Assembly: GCF_022376445.1 (NCBI RefSeq)
Contig: NW_025955033.1
Span: 1-64,000, forward strand
DNA length: 64,000 nucleotides
DNA from: Fomitopsis serialis
Lineage: Eukaryota; Basidiomycota; Agaricomycetes; Polyporales; Fomitopsidaceae
Direction of reading: 5' to 3'
Shown here: one piece after another, positions 49,288 to 60,009 of the stretch
Layout: every line of letters begins with the position of its first letter
Numbering within the stretch: the first letter of the stretch is position 1
Position numbers and translations under genes: made by a program
Notes under the pieces: generated by a model
What the model saw: the letters and a program-made list of their open reading frames with translations, nothing else
Databases searched by the model: none
What the model was told of the DNA's origin: nothing

Positions 49288-49663
49288 GGTGCTGATCAGC
49301 AGGAACGCGCACAGTTGTCGCAGTCCTGAAGGACGCGTAGAGGTTGGCAGCGTTCTGCTTGCTGTACATCGTGGACAGCATGTCCCAGAGATCCTTTGCT
49401 GTTTCGTTGTCCTTTACGATCTGGATGATCGAGGGGCTGAGGCGCAGGCGGATCATGCCTTGCGCCTTCTCGTCCGATTGGGTCCAAATGAAGACCTCCG
49501 AACGGTTCTTGCCGTCCTCGGCGAGTGTTGGACACCCTCCGAGAGCCTGTCCGATCATGAACCAGACTTCCTGGCTCTGGAGGTAGGACTTCATGGCCTC
49601 CGACCACTTGGCGTAGTTGGAGCCATCGAGAACGGGGACCATGTTGAGGAGAGCGTTGGACAT
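49288..49663 (-). pseudogene. Copia gag, N-terminal part
   Basis: From ATG at 49,663: MSNALLNMVPVLDGSNYAKW, MKSYLQSQEVWFMIGQ, AKDLWDMLSTMYSKQNAANL, ending DQHP at the insertion point. LDGSNYAKW and the LWD-L---Y blocks are hallmarks of copia Gag. About 290 bp of leader separate it from the LTR. It is the upstream half of the gene continuing at 29,665. Confidence 0.88.
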
Positions 49664-49943
49664 GTTGTGTTAGTTGAGTGAAACGGGGGAACATTTAAAA
49701 AGCTGCTTGACGAAGGCAACGTCAGCGCTCTGTCACACAACGGACTGCAGCCAAAAGGCGCTGTCCACACACATGGACTCAGTGTCCTCATGGGGTTTAG
49801 CAGCAACGTGAGTCGCGCTTGAGACTTGCAGTGTTTCCGCGCATAGTCTCCCCCTGGCTTCAAGCCCGTGAGGGCGATGCCGCAGGTAAGCCAGTGCGCA
49901 CCGAGTCGCAGCCATTAAGGCGCAGTACTCAGGCGTCGACCGA

Positions 49944-49954
49944 GGCTCATAACC
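49944..49954 (-). other. Primer-binding site matching the anticodon arm of initiator tRNA-Met
   Basis: Immediately inside the 5' LTR the plus strand reads GGCTCATAACC, i.e. the anticodon stem-loop of tRNA-iMet, so the element RNA could pair with a half-tRNA cleaved in the anticodon loop. This priming mode is known for Drosophila copia and yeast Ty5. Confidence 0.7.
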
Positions 49955-50232
49955 TGTTGAGCAGACTTGGTCACACGTAGTGGACCGCGCTCTAACTTAC
50001 CTGCTTGAAGGTTGGATACTTGAGGCACACAAGTTACTTCATGGTGAAGGAACTGAAGAGAGAGCTACGCTACTGGTGGGTCTTATATACATCTGGAAGA
50101 CACTGACTAATACTACTGTATAGTCCATTCCCACGCATGACTTGCTCTATGCAGTAAGTGTGGATCCAGCACGTGCGGTGCGATCTGGCCCGTGGAACCT
50201 GGCGGCCCGGTGGGCACCTATACGGTTCAACA
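49955..50232 (-). repeat. Copia 5' LTR
   Basis: 278 bp, same ends and length as the LTR at 24,746. Flanked outside by ATATA. Confidence 0.92.
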
Positions 50233-50237
50233 ATATA
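50233..50237. repeat. Copia target-site duplication, right (ATATA)
   Basis: Matches the five bases before the other LTR. Confidence 0.8.
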
Positions 50238-52185
50238 TGAGCTCAGATACTTGCAGGGATGTTGTAGAACTGATGGAGGAGCTGTGGACTTGTCGTGCAA
50301 CACAGGGCACTCAGTGTGAATGCAGTGAGACTCGTTGAAACACAAAGAAACACAGTGAAGCCAGAGGGAGATGTGGTGCTTGTTGAAGGTGAATGCAGTA
50401 AGACACAGAAACACAGTGGAGAACACAGGAAACACAGTGGAACTTGCTGTCTACTCCTAGGTGGTAGGTAGGTAGGTAGTTGCTCCCCCCGTCTGATCCC
50501 CAGCTCACCCCCTTATGTTCCCTCCGACTCACTCTCCCACGCCCCTGCCTTGCTGGCACCTTTCTCCATCCTCTCCCACTCCCTCCAGTTCCTCTCCAGC
50601 TCTCCCCCAGTCCCCATTTTCCCCGCTGATTCCCCTCCTCTCCTCCTTCCATGCCATGTCATCCTCCATGCCTCTTAATCCACTCACCACTGTCCACATC
50701 CACCAACACTTCCTCCTGCTGGAAGTGCTTCAACACAAATGGGCTGCCAAGCTGTGCCTCAATATGTCCTCTTCTGGGGCCTGGCTCATATGGGGTCATG
50801 GTGTCCACTGGCTTCTGGTACACTTGCCTCCACTCTTCCTGTTTGCCACCTGACCTTCATGTCAGTGTATGCTCTTCAATTTGTTCTCCCTGGCCACAGC
50901 CCATGGTGATGTGTCCCTTCGGATGTGTCCCCTTGCAGTGTTCCCTCTGTGGCTTCTCTTCTTGCCTACGTTGATGCCATGTTCAAGGGCATCCCCTCCA
51001 ATATTGACACTGGCGCCGCCCTGTACCCTGCCACTATCACTGACATGGTCCCCCCACAGAGTCCATGCTGACCCGTCCAGCAGACAGCCTCACCCACCGT
51101 CTCCTCCTCAATCCATAGACCCTCCCCTCTGCCTATCTTCCCTCCAGCTTGCTTCCGACAACTGCAACTCCCTGCATGCTTGCATGGGCGCATTGATGAG
51201 TGAGCAGCAGTCCTTAGCAATGTCGGGTTACAATTGTAGTCCGTGAGATCTATGACTTGGGTTGTTCCATCTGCCTGATCACCTAACTGGAAGGTGCGTT
51301 CGGGGACACTGCCAGAAGGAATGTTGATCCGGAGGAGAGTATGGTGTTGGCTGCAGTGCACCTCAGAGCAGATTCCAAAGGCCTAAGTCAAGCTCTGTAA
51401 AGTCTTGGGGACTTAGAGCTCGACGAGGTGGATTGTCTACGGTGTGTGTTACGTAAGGCGACCATAACTGTACAGGAGAAACAGCCACAAAGTTGAAATC
51501 AATGAAGCAGTGAAAAATCGGATGAGTGCAGGGGTTCAAATCCCTGAAGATGCAAACATTATAGAAAATGGTAGACTGAAGGGAATGACATCGGAAAAAG
51601 TACAGTAGGCACGGTATAGTGATGGCATCCATGTAGAATAAAGGAGAACACACCAGGACACATTCCACGACTTGGACAGGGCAATGGAGCTCAGAATAAT
51701 TCGCAGAAATGCAGAATAAATTCCGAGCTCAACAGTTACTCACGCAGTCTGGAGCTGAATGCCCTGCTCCATAAATGATGCAACAAGATCATCTGCCCTG
51801 ATGCTTGGATGGTTGGGAACATCATATTTCCTGATCACATTGGATCAGTTTAACATATGACTAGATTGGTGATAGACTCACTTCAGGGGCCACATGTTCT
51901 TGTATGTGTCCTTGAGCCAACCGTTGATCTTGCTTCTGTCCAGTTGCAGACAGGGCCTAAGTTACCAGTAAAACTGACATTAGTACAAAATCTCAGTAAT
52001 GCAAAGATAGATGCTAACTTGTTGCCCTCGGGTGGCTGACACTTGTACTCTGGACCTGCATAACTTGTGGACCATTAATATGTTGATTATGGGTAATGAT
52101 AAGAGACCTTACACAGCACCCGCAATGGGTGAAACATCATGTTTGTTACTGTGTACTTATTAGTAAGTATCTGGATGCAATATAG
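50238..52185. other. CpG-poor debris without a recognisable gene
   Basis: 50,290-50,460 has recurring AAACACAGTG words; 50,460-51,200 is pyrimidine-rich on the plus strand with open stretches that overlap in two frames and look like decayed coding DNA (MSSSMPLNPL, LLLEVLQHKWAAKL). Nothing can be named. Confidence 0.4.
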
Positions 52186-53775
52186 GAATGGAACCTACAC
52201 AACATCCTTGCCCTTCTTCTTCTTCAATGAGCTCTTTGCCTCAGATACTTCTACAACTGGTTCAAGACTGTATAAAGCAAGTCAACAAACATCTTATAAA
52301 ATTTTTATGTTTTCTTTTTACCTCTGCTTCCCGATGTACATGTCACTACTGTATAGAGTATCACAGTACTAAGGTGCAGGTTCATAAGAGCTACTGTACA
52401 TACCTGCTGCTGGATTTCCTGTCAAGGAACACATTCTCCTCAGCATCAGAAATAATGGCATCCTGCTTTGCCTTGCCCTTGCCCTTGGCACTAAAAGTAC
52501 AATGTCAATCGTATGCATAAGTGAATATATATATATACCCACACTGTCCCTCGAGGCTTCTTTGTTGGGGAGGCACTACTCATAGTATGATTGGATCAGC
52601 AAATGAATGACCAGAGAAATAATTCACATACGTCAGACTGTCATCATCGCCTGGGCTTGGATGCTCATCGCTTAACCCACAGTTAGTACATATGACACTG
52701 CACAATATTTCTAGGTATTTACCGCTTCTTGTGAGACCTGCCCTTGCTGCATATTAATGTGTCAGCACAACATATACACAACAGTACTTGAAACAACAAA
52801 CTTAGGGGATGGAGTGGCTGGGGTCTCTGGTGGCCCGGAAGGGTTGCGTCTGTAGTGACATCAGCAATGAATATGTAGACTGTGTGACTGCACAAACCAC
52901 TTGACAGGGCTCTGTGGAGTTAAGCCAATCAGGTCATTGTCCCAGTCAGGGCTTGACAACAATGTCAGTCCACACAGACAATATTCACAGCCAACACAAG
53001 GTACCTGGACTGAGACAGTTCCCTGCATAATGCATGGTAAGGACTATGAAAACATATTAATAACAAAAATGCCTTACAACACAGATGGTTTCCTTGTGAG
53101 CTTTCCACGGGGCTTCTTAGCTGATTTAGGAACCCTGGTAATTACTTAGTACATTTAATGACTCATGAACCATGCATAAGACTCACTCAACAACCACTAC
53201 CTCGTCATCCGTATCCTCCTCTATGTCCTCAACAGCCTCAACACTCTCCTCCTCACTATCATTGGTGACATCACCCTCCTCAGCATCACTCTCCTGATCA
53301 TCACTACCAGCAGCCTCATCATCAATCAGAGACACAGCCTTCTTAGCAGCCTGAGCTCTGTAAGCAATCTGAATAAGTGATCTTCATGATATACACATAA
53401 TATACGTACTTCTTGCCAGAGCCGACAAGCTTGAATTGTCTAGTGATATCCAATATTAGTTTAACATTATTATACTGCATACAGCATTGACATACATGGG
53501 CTGATCAGACTCCGTACCACTCATCTGCTTATCATTTGATGTAGCAGTTGCAGGGCGAAGAGCATGCTTAGCAGTAGAATTAGAATTATATTAGATTAGA
53601 ACAGCAACAGTATACCAATTTAACGCACCGTTTGGCAACTACAGGCTTAGTCTCTGTTACAGAAGACTTTGTCTTGACAGCAGGTCCAGATGCCTGCGTG
53701 GCCTGGTACAGCTGCAATAGGGAATGATAAATCAATACCAACACACATAATAGTGTAGTAACATACGCAGACATT
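52186..53775 (-). pseudogene. Decayed intron-rich gene encoding an acidic, disordered protein
   Basis: Reading on the minus strand there are short coding-like blocks with splice-like borders: ASGPAVKTKSSVTETKPVV near 53,690-53,640, an acidic block near 53,365-53,190 (AQAAKKAVSLIDDEAAGSDD, then repeated Glu/Asp), KSAKKPRGKL near 53,120 and PSGPPETPATPSPK near 52,840-52,800. Composition resembles the N-terminal low-complexity part of the DUF6532-like protein at 45,950, but no globular domain is seen. CpG is very scarce. Probably an old copy of a similar transposon-borne gene; family not established. Confidence 0.35.
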
Positions 53776-53859
53776 GCAAGGCAAGGGTGAGAGGTGTTTG
53801 ACAGAGCAATTGGGATGCACGGGGAATCAAGGTGCAGATTGTCTGCCTATATATGCTGG

Positions 53860-54600
53860 ACCCATCCACCTTATCATATGATTAATCAGCTTTTGATCCA
53901 TCAATCAGATGCTTGGCATCACCGCAGCATGTGAAAATGGGATATGTCTCATGAGAGCTGCTCATTCTGATAATCTTCTCCTCGAAGTGCTCCGTGAGGA
54001 CGATGGTGAACCACTACACAATGATTAGATAAGTATGGGTTCGGACAATGCATGACGTACATCCTCTATTGATGACACTGTCTTACTTGCATGATACAGA
54101 TCTCTCGCATGATACAGATCTCTCGCATGATACAGATCTCCAACTTGCACATTGCTGTGCATATAGATGAATGTCACAACATGGACATTTGGTATGCTGC
54201 AGACAACATGTCATACATAATGTGGTCCTGAGTAGATAGAACTACATACATCATGATACCTGCACACAACTTTTCTGCTGTGAATTGCTGTGTCTCTGTC
54301 TGTCTTGAAGTTGAATGGGATGTCGAAGTACTGAAGGTTCCCCTTTGTGTTCTAGAAGTAGCTGTTGAGGTTCATATGGAACAGATCAGGAATACTGGCT
54401 TCCTTGGTGAGTGATTTCAGATGGAATGATAAGATCACCACTGGAGCAGTGGAGCAGAATGCGTGCTGAGGAGTCTCCCCAGCAAGTTCTTCCTTTCTCA
54501 TTTCATACAATATGTTCCCTTTTTCCCTCAGGCTCTCATTCTTCATGCCAAGGAGGAGTGTTGAGGTTGTGTTGTGCAATCTCAATCCCTAGCCACCAGG
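53860..54600 (-). pseudogene. Decayed coding remnant with an RDLYHA repeat
   Basis: Minus-strand stretches such as KGNLQYFDIPFNFKTDRDTA near 54,340-54,270, MKNESLREKGNILYEMRKEE near 54,545, and a triple RDLYHA repeat encoded by the 18-bp tandem repeat at 54,089 look protein-derived but lie in several frames. Not recognised. Confidence 0.3.
54089..54142. repeat. 18-bp unit repeated three times
   Basis: GCATGATACAGATCTCTC occurs three times in a row, the last with one base missing. The length keeps reading frame. Confidence 0.85.
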
Positions 54601-54779
54601 CATGTGACATACTGCAAGGCATGGTTGGTCTCTTCATCTTCCTCCCCTCTTCTCTTTCCTCAGTTGAGTGTTCTGTGACTGAGGTGAGATTCCTGCTTAC
54701 AATACTGCCTGTAATTGAGACTGATATAGTGTACAGAGTCTGACTGACTTCTAGGTACTATACACTCAACATATCATGG

Positions 54780-56280
54780 AAATGGACAATGTATATCCCC
54801 GACTCCGACCGGAGGGAGGGAGGGCTTTGTTGTGTCAAGTTGTGTCGAGTGCTGTGCGAGGGATGTTACCCGTGAGAATGTCTCCCATAATAGGTACATT
54901 TATAGCCATATATGGCAAGAATTAGCTTCAGGATCCGTCCGTCGGCTCAGATCTTCATAATTATCACAAATTTTGTCAATCACTACAGACTCAAAATGCC
55001 GCCACAGGTGGCGGTGAATCCCTTGCTCGCACAATGCACATTTGCATTGAGTGGTGTCAATGTTGGGCAGCGCATGTGGACTCTGGATCAATGAGACAAA
55101 ACGAAGAGTAGCCTTGCCATTGCTACCATCGAGTGGGATGTCAGTAGCGCGCTCCGACAGTGAACCATGCAAGACAGCCTGGGCTCCTCGTGAATCGTCC
55201 TTCTTCATTGTACTGAAGCGATGGCTTTCAGGTGGCCTCGCGACGCTGAAGCTGAAGACCCGGGCCAGCTGGGAGCAGTGAGCCAGGGAAGATGCAGAGC
55301 GAAATTGAGCGAGCGCGCCCTGCTGCTTTGAGTGGGTGTTTCAATGCAATACCCCATTAGGTAACTTGCAATGCTTTGCTTGATGTGCTGCCCAAGCGCC
55401 GCCTTCCGAATTCCAGCTTTGATGCTAATAGAAAGAACGTAACTCGAGCGGGAGATTCGGATGTGAAGCTGCGGCCTTCTGCCCATGGGCACTGACTGGA
55501 ACTGTGGAACGTCCCAGGTCACAATGGCAGGAGCCCAGAGGTGCAGGCAGTGGAGCGTGTGACAGCAAGCAAACAAAGCAAAACAAGTGTGAAAAGGGGC
55601 TGAATTTCAACCTCTGAGAGCCTTGCTCTTATGAGCAAGGGACACTTTGAAAGGTAAATTTGTGCAATATAGCCTGTTCATTCACCCATTCAACATATAT
55701 TTCCTGTGTTGGTGTGGAAGCCCAAGACGCCTGGGCGGCGAAGCCACCGCGGGTGTGAGGGCCTCCATTGAGTCTCAATACTGTTTGAATGGTAAAATAT
55801 TACAGTACATGATATGTACTATAATGCAATTGCGGTAGACTGAGCCACTATGTTCCATTCAGGAGTCGGGGGATGGTGCTTGCACCGCTACGATAGGTAA
55901 CTGCAAGTGCACTTGCACATTGTTGATCTTTGCAATTTATAGCTGAACAACACATCCTCCAGATAATCATCACATGAATGGTCAAGAACTGAGTATACCA
56001 TTGTCATACATTGTGGTTGTCCCTGTTGAAGATGCACATTATAGGATCCACCAGCAAGACTACCTCATGGGCAGCATGCCAATGCAGCACCCTGCTGGAC
56101 AATCTGTCCAGTAGTGCATACTGACTTGAGCAACAACTACATTGTGTTAGCACCCAGTCAAACACCTGGCCTCGCACATTCTGACAAGGTAGACGACAAC
56201 CAATCATGATCACTCACAATCAGTTCACTCTGGGGCAGTTACTATACACAGGCAGTTGCCAACTGTGGAGAAATGTGCCT
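54780..56280. other. Gene-free or decayed stretch before the host genes
   Basis: Minus-strand open stretches at 55,208-54,900 and 55,576-55,205 read protein-like for short distances (CALCEQGIHRHLWRHFE) but match nothing I know. 55,620-56,280 contains no gene. Confidence 0.35.
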
Positions 56281-58877
56281 TTACACAGCCCCGTACCTCT
56301 TCAGGAAACCCATATGGAACTTCTCCAGCATCCCCACATACTCCTCCACACCTGGACACAAGCACGTCAGCCGGTAATGGTGCTCACCCTCCTTCTGACC
56401 GAAGCCCGAGCCGGGCACGACGCAGATCCCCGTCTCCTCCAGTAGCTCCAGCGCGTACAGCGTATCCGCCTCCTTCCCGACGTTTTGCGCGGCCTCAATG
56501 GCCTTCTTCGGGAGCTCGAGCTTCGGGTAGAGGTACAGCGCGCCTGGCGAGTTCACGCAGGACACGCCCGGGAGCGCGTTCAGCCGCTCGGCCATGAGCT
56601 TCGTGCGCTGCGCGAGGGCCGCGTGGATGCTGTCCGTCTCCTGCTTCCACAGCGAGTGACTCGGCTCGCCCTCCTTCGGCGGGCGCACGAGGCAGTCAAC
56701 ACCGACTTGGCCCGAGAGCGGCGGACAGAGCCCGACGGAGACCATCTTGTAGAGCAGCGCGCGGATGTCTGCGGGGATGTTGCAGCACTCGAAGTAGCCT
56801 CCTCTCCGTCCGCACTCGCCGAAGACGCCCTTCGAGATGGAGTGGAACGACACGAGGGGGATGGGCGAGTTGAGCTGGCGGACGACCTGCTTGAACGAGT
56901 GGAACGGGTGCTCCGCGGGGCGGTGCAGGTTCGCCTGGTAGACCTCGTCCGCGAGCAGCACGAGCGAGTGCTCCTCGCAGAGCCGCACAAGCTCCTCCAT
57001 CGTCTTCCGGTCGAGCAGCGCGCCGGTCGGGTTCCCCGGGTTGATCACGACCAGCGCACGCGGCGTCACGCCCTTCCCGTCCGTCTCTGGCCGCTTGAGC
57101 GCCGTGCGGATCTCTTCGAGCGACGTCGACCAGCCGTCCGACTCGGAGAGGTGGTACGGGAGCGCGACACCGTTACACTGCGCGAGCGTCGCCGTGTAGA
57201 GCGGGTACTGCGGGATCGGGATGAGGATACCGGTCTCGTGCGGCGTGATGAGCGTGTTGAGCAACAGCGCGACGCCCGCAGACGCACCGCCGGTGAGAAA
57301 GATGTCTTCTGGGTCACTCGGGTACCCGTCACGCTCTATGCGGCGGTTAATGGACGTACTTTGAATGAAAATGATACGAACCTGCGATGAACTGCGAGAC
57401 ATGTTTCCGGATGAGCGGGATGCCCTTGCTATGCGAGTACGCGCCGACGCTGCCGATCTCAGCCTGGAGCTCCTGCGCGCGTGCGATCACATCTGCTGGC
57501 CACTTGTCTTTCACGATGTCGACCAAGGGCGGGTACTCCATGAGAGCGGCTACCTGTCATGACAGACATCGTCAACTGCTGAACGGAATTGACAAGTACG
57601 GCCGAAACCGAAGGGATATGGAAATGCTTGCGGCCAGTTACAGCTCGTGGACAAGACCTGTATACAGCGCGATAGGACACGAACAGACGTGCGCACGTCA
57701 GCAGAGACCGAGGGCAGGAAAGCCGCCAACATTGTTTGTCGTACCCACGAGGGTCACTGCACCGTCATACCAATGAGACTAAGACTAGTCTGCGCATCCA
57801 TGTGAGTGCCTCGAACGGGCCGTCACGGTGGAAGGCATAACGCGATCACGATAAAAGTCTTCGTCCGACCACGAAGGTCAGAGTCACAAACACGGCAAGC
57901 CTCACCGAATGAACAGTGTCCGATCTACGCGCTGGCACGATTCATAGCAACTCCATCGTCTCAAATCCCCATTCCTCGAGGAATGTGGTCGTCCCCGAGG
58001 CATAACTCGCTCGACGGACTCGAAACGTCTCGCACAGAGCGAGGTCGGACGCCCGTTTAGAGTCGTCGCCTTCATGCTCGTACGACATTTGAGATGTCGC
58101 GGCGGACGAACTGGGACTCGGGCTGCGCCGGTCTGTGTTCGGATGGAATGGCGAGGCATCCGCGCTCGATAATGAGGCCTGTGGCGATTCGGCTTCTGTT
58201 GCTTTGCCTACGGCCGCTCGGATGCCCTCTCGATGCATCAGTCAACCTCTGAAGGCGCTGCCGCAGGTTGACGGGTAGCTGCAGAACCACCGCCAAACGA
58301 CGCGATGTTGACAACCTCTCGGCGATTCGAGGGACCAATTCAAAGCACGAAAACTCGATCCGTCGAGCGGGCCTGGAGCGACCATGGACAGGTCGAGAGT
58401 GTACATGGCCATACAAGCGCACTCTGCCCCGCATTGCGGTGATGCGGGCATACCCCGCACACGGGGCTCGAAGATTCACGTGTGACATGTCATGTACCGT
58501 ACTTCTCCTTCGCCCAGACGTCCTCAACGCACGCAACGACCCCAGCCACAAGAAAAACAGTATCCAGACAAAATGGTAGCACATACCTGCCGCGTGAAGG
58601 TTATTGGGGGCTGGTCGAGACCCTTCTGCTGGGGGTTACCGATGTTGCTGCTGATGACCCTCTTGAACGGGAGCTTGTCTTGGTGCTCCAGCGAGCGGAG
58701 CTTTTCGTTGAGCTCGTCAGCCTTGATGGCGAGCTCGCCCCGGACGGCATACTGCACGTTGAGGATGGCCGGGTTGAGGTCGGCGGGAGTCAGGGGCCGC
58801 ATTTTGCGCGAATGCTGGTGAAGTCGGCGAGAGGAAGATGCAGGACAGGAGCAAGCAGCGCGGGAAATCCTGAGCAT
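56281..58877 (-). CDS. Alanine aminotransferase (PLP enzyme)
   Basis: Three exons, 58,877-58,587, 57,553-57,382 and 57,335-56,281, join in frame to about 505 residues. It interconverts alanine plus 2-oxoglutarate with pyruvate plus glutamate. Exon 1 has an Arg/Ser-rich, acid-free start (MLRISRAACSCPASSSRRL) typical of a mitochondrial presequence, then ILNVQYAVRGELAIKADEL and SNIGNPQQ; a second in-frame Met (KMRPLTP) could give a cytosolic form. Exon 2 gives VAALMEYPP and VGAYSHSKGIPLIRKHV; exon 3 carries FLTGGASAGV, NPGNPTGALL, LADEVYQANLH, SFHSISKGVFGECGRRGGY (Schiff-base Lys) and VVPGSGFGQ. Intron 1 is about 1,033 bp, far longer than any other here. Divergent from Hikeshi. Confidence 0.93.
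57554..58586 (-). other. Unusually long first intron of the aminotransferase gene
   Basis: Starts GTATGT after ITFTRQ and ends CAG before VAALMEY. No recognisable gene lies in it; open stretches inside have no protein character. Typical introns here are 50-65 bp. Confidence 0.8.
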
Positions 58878-59272
58878 CTGAGAACACGACTTTTGATCAC
58901 GGCGAGGAAGGAGGACAGACGGCGAGGCGCGAGGCGAGGGGAGTCAGGCGGTGAGCGTATTTACACACTCGATCACGGAACACCGCCGACGCGAGCCGCG
59001 AGCGAGCGTCCCTCCTGCTTTCCTCGTCAACCTGCGGGACATTCGCGGCAGTCGTTGATCATTGGCGGCGATGCATTGGGCAATGGGCAGCCAGGAAGAT
59101 CGGCCAGGGATGGAGGTGGTCAGGAGCAAGGTGCGCGCGTCCTGATCGAAGCAGCGACTCGCAGAATACGCTCGAACATCGCCTCTGCCCGCTCCATTCT
59201 CCTCCTCCTCTCGCCTTTCTCCCTCTCATCTTCACTTCCGCTTTCCAAATTGCCCGGAAATTATTAGCGACT
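58878..59272. promoter_or_regulatory. Shared divergent promoter region
   Basis: 395 bp between the start codons of the aminotransferase (minus) and Hikeshi (plus). No other gene fits, so both promoters must lie here; CpG-rich, with no clear TATA box recognised. Confidence 0.5.
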
Positions 59273-60009
59273 ATGTTCGGGTGCTGTGTGGCCGGCCGCC
59301 TTCTCCAAACGAACCTTCAACAAATAGACGAGACACACGCGATGTTCGAGCTGCCTAACGCGAGCACAATCAACCACATCTGTGTATTCTTGCTGGGTAC
59401 AGGTGCGTATGACTCCCAAATCCCGTAGTACATGTGTTCTTACGCGTAGGACATGGTCTTCGTTGACCAGTACCTTTCCCGGACGGCTACGGCGCGACCG
59501 TCCACCTCCACTGGCCCGGCAAGGGCTTTCAACTCCTAGGCATGTAAGTTCACCTATCCTCCGGTTCTCCTCTATCCCTTCATAAGGCGAACGTCCTCAG
59601 GCTCTCCAATGACAAGCCTTCCGCCATCTTCCGCCTCCGCGGCACCTTCTCCTCGCAATCCACAAAGTCCGCTCTCTTCACGAACGGTGCACCAGGCACG
59701 TTCGACGCGGCCACACCAGCGGATGTCACAGCCATCCTCGGGATCGCCATCGAGCCCCTCTCGACGATCGAGGCCGAGATGGCTGCGCTCCCCAACGCCG
59801 TCGCGCGCCCGGCGAACACGCAGCCCGACGCGACCCTCCTCGCCGAGCGGATAGTCAAACACTTGTTCAATTACGTGTCCGGGTTCATGGGCGGCGGGCG
59901 AGTTACGCCCGAGAGCATCATGCCGATGGCGATGATCGCGAAGTGGTACGAGACTTTCGTGGGGAAGGTGCGGAATACGGGTATCGGGTTTCTGGAGAAT
60001 CAGGAGTAG
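59273..60009 (+). CDS. Hikeshi/OPI10 family protein
   Basis: Exons 59,273-59,402, 59,471-59,543 and 59,601-60,009 join in frame to 203 residues, the usual length. Starts MFGCCVAGRLLQTNLQQID, then FELPNASTINHICVFLLGT, VPFPDGYGATVHLHWPGKGF, LLGMLSNDKPSAIFRLRG, a linker, and a C-terminal IVKHLFNYVSGFM and MAMIAKWYETFVGKVRN. This is the Hikeshi fold: in animals it carries Hsp70 into the nucleus on heat shock; the yeast relative is OPI10. Introns are 68 and 57 bp. Intact. Confidence 0.93.

Larger units (their letters stand above)
24746..50232 (-). mobile_element. Ty1/copia LTR retrotransposon split by a 19.6 kb nested element
   Basis: Two 278-bp LTRs (24,746-25,023 and 49,955-50,232) begin TGTTGAGC and end GTTCAACA on the plus strand, in the same orientation, flanked by ATATA on both sides. 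The element reads on the minus strand: 5' LTR, primer-binding site, gag N-terminus (49,663-49,288), nested element, gag C-terminus (29,665-29,192), then protease, integrase, reverse transcriptase and RNase H (29,122-25,096), polypurine tract and 3' LTR. Without the insert it would be about 5.87 kb, normal for copia. gag and pol each carry frameshifts, so it is inactive. Confidence 0.93.

Noticed and set aside
24746..50232. Two independent solo LTRs
   Set aside because: Shared ATATA flanks, complementary gag and pol halves, and primer site and polypurine tract in the right places show one element.
56485..57390. 301-codon plus-strand open stretch
   Set aside because: Exact antisense shadow of the alanine aminotransferase coding exon in a CG-rich gene.
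58072..58584. 170-codon minus-strand open stretch as a separate gene
   Set aside because: It lies wholly inside the first intron of the aminotransferase gene and has no domain or family features.
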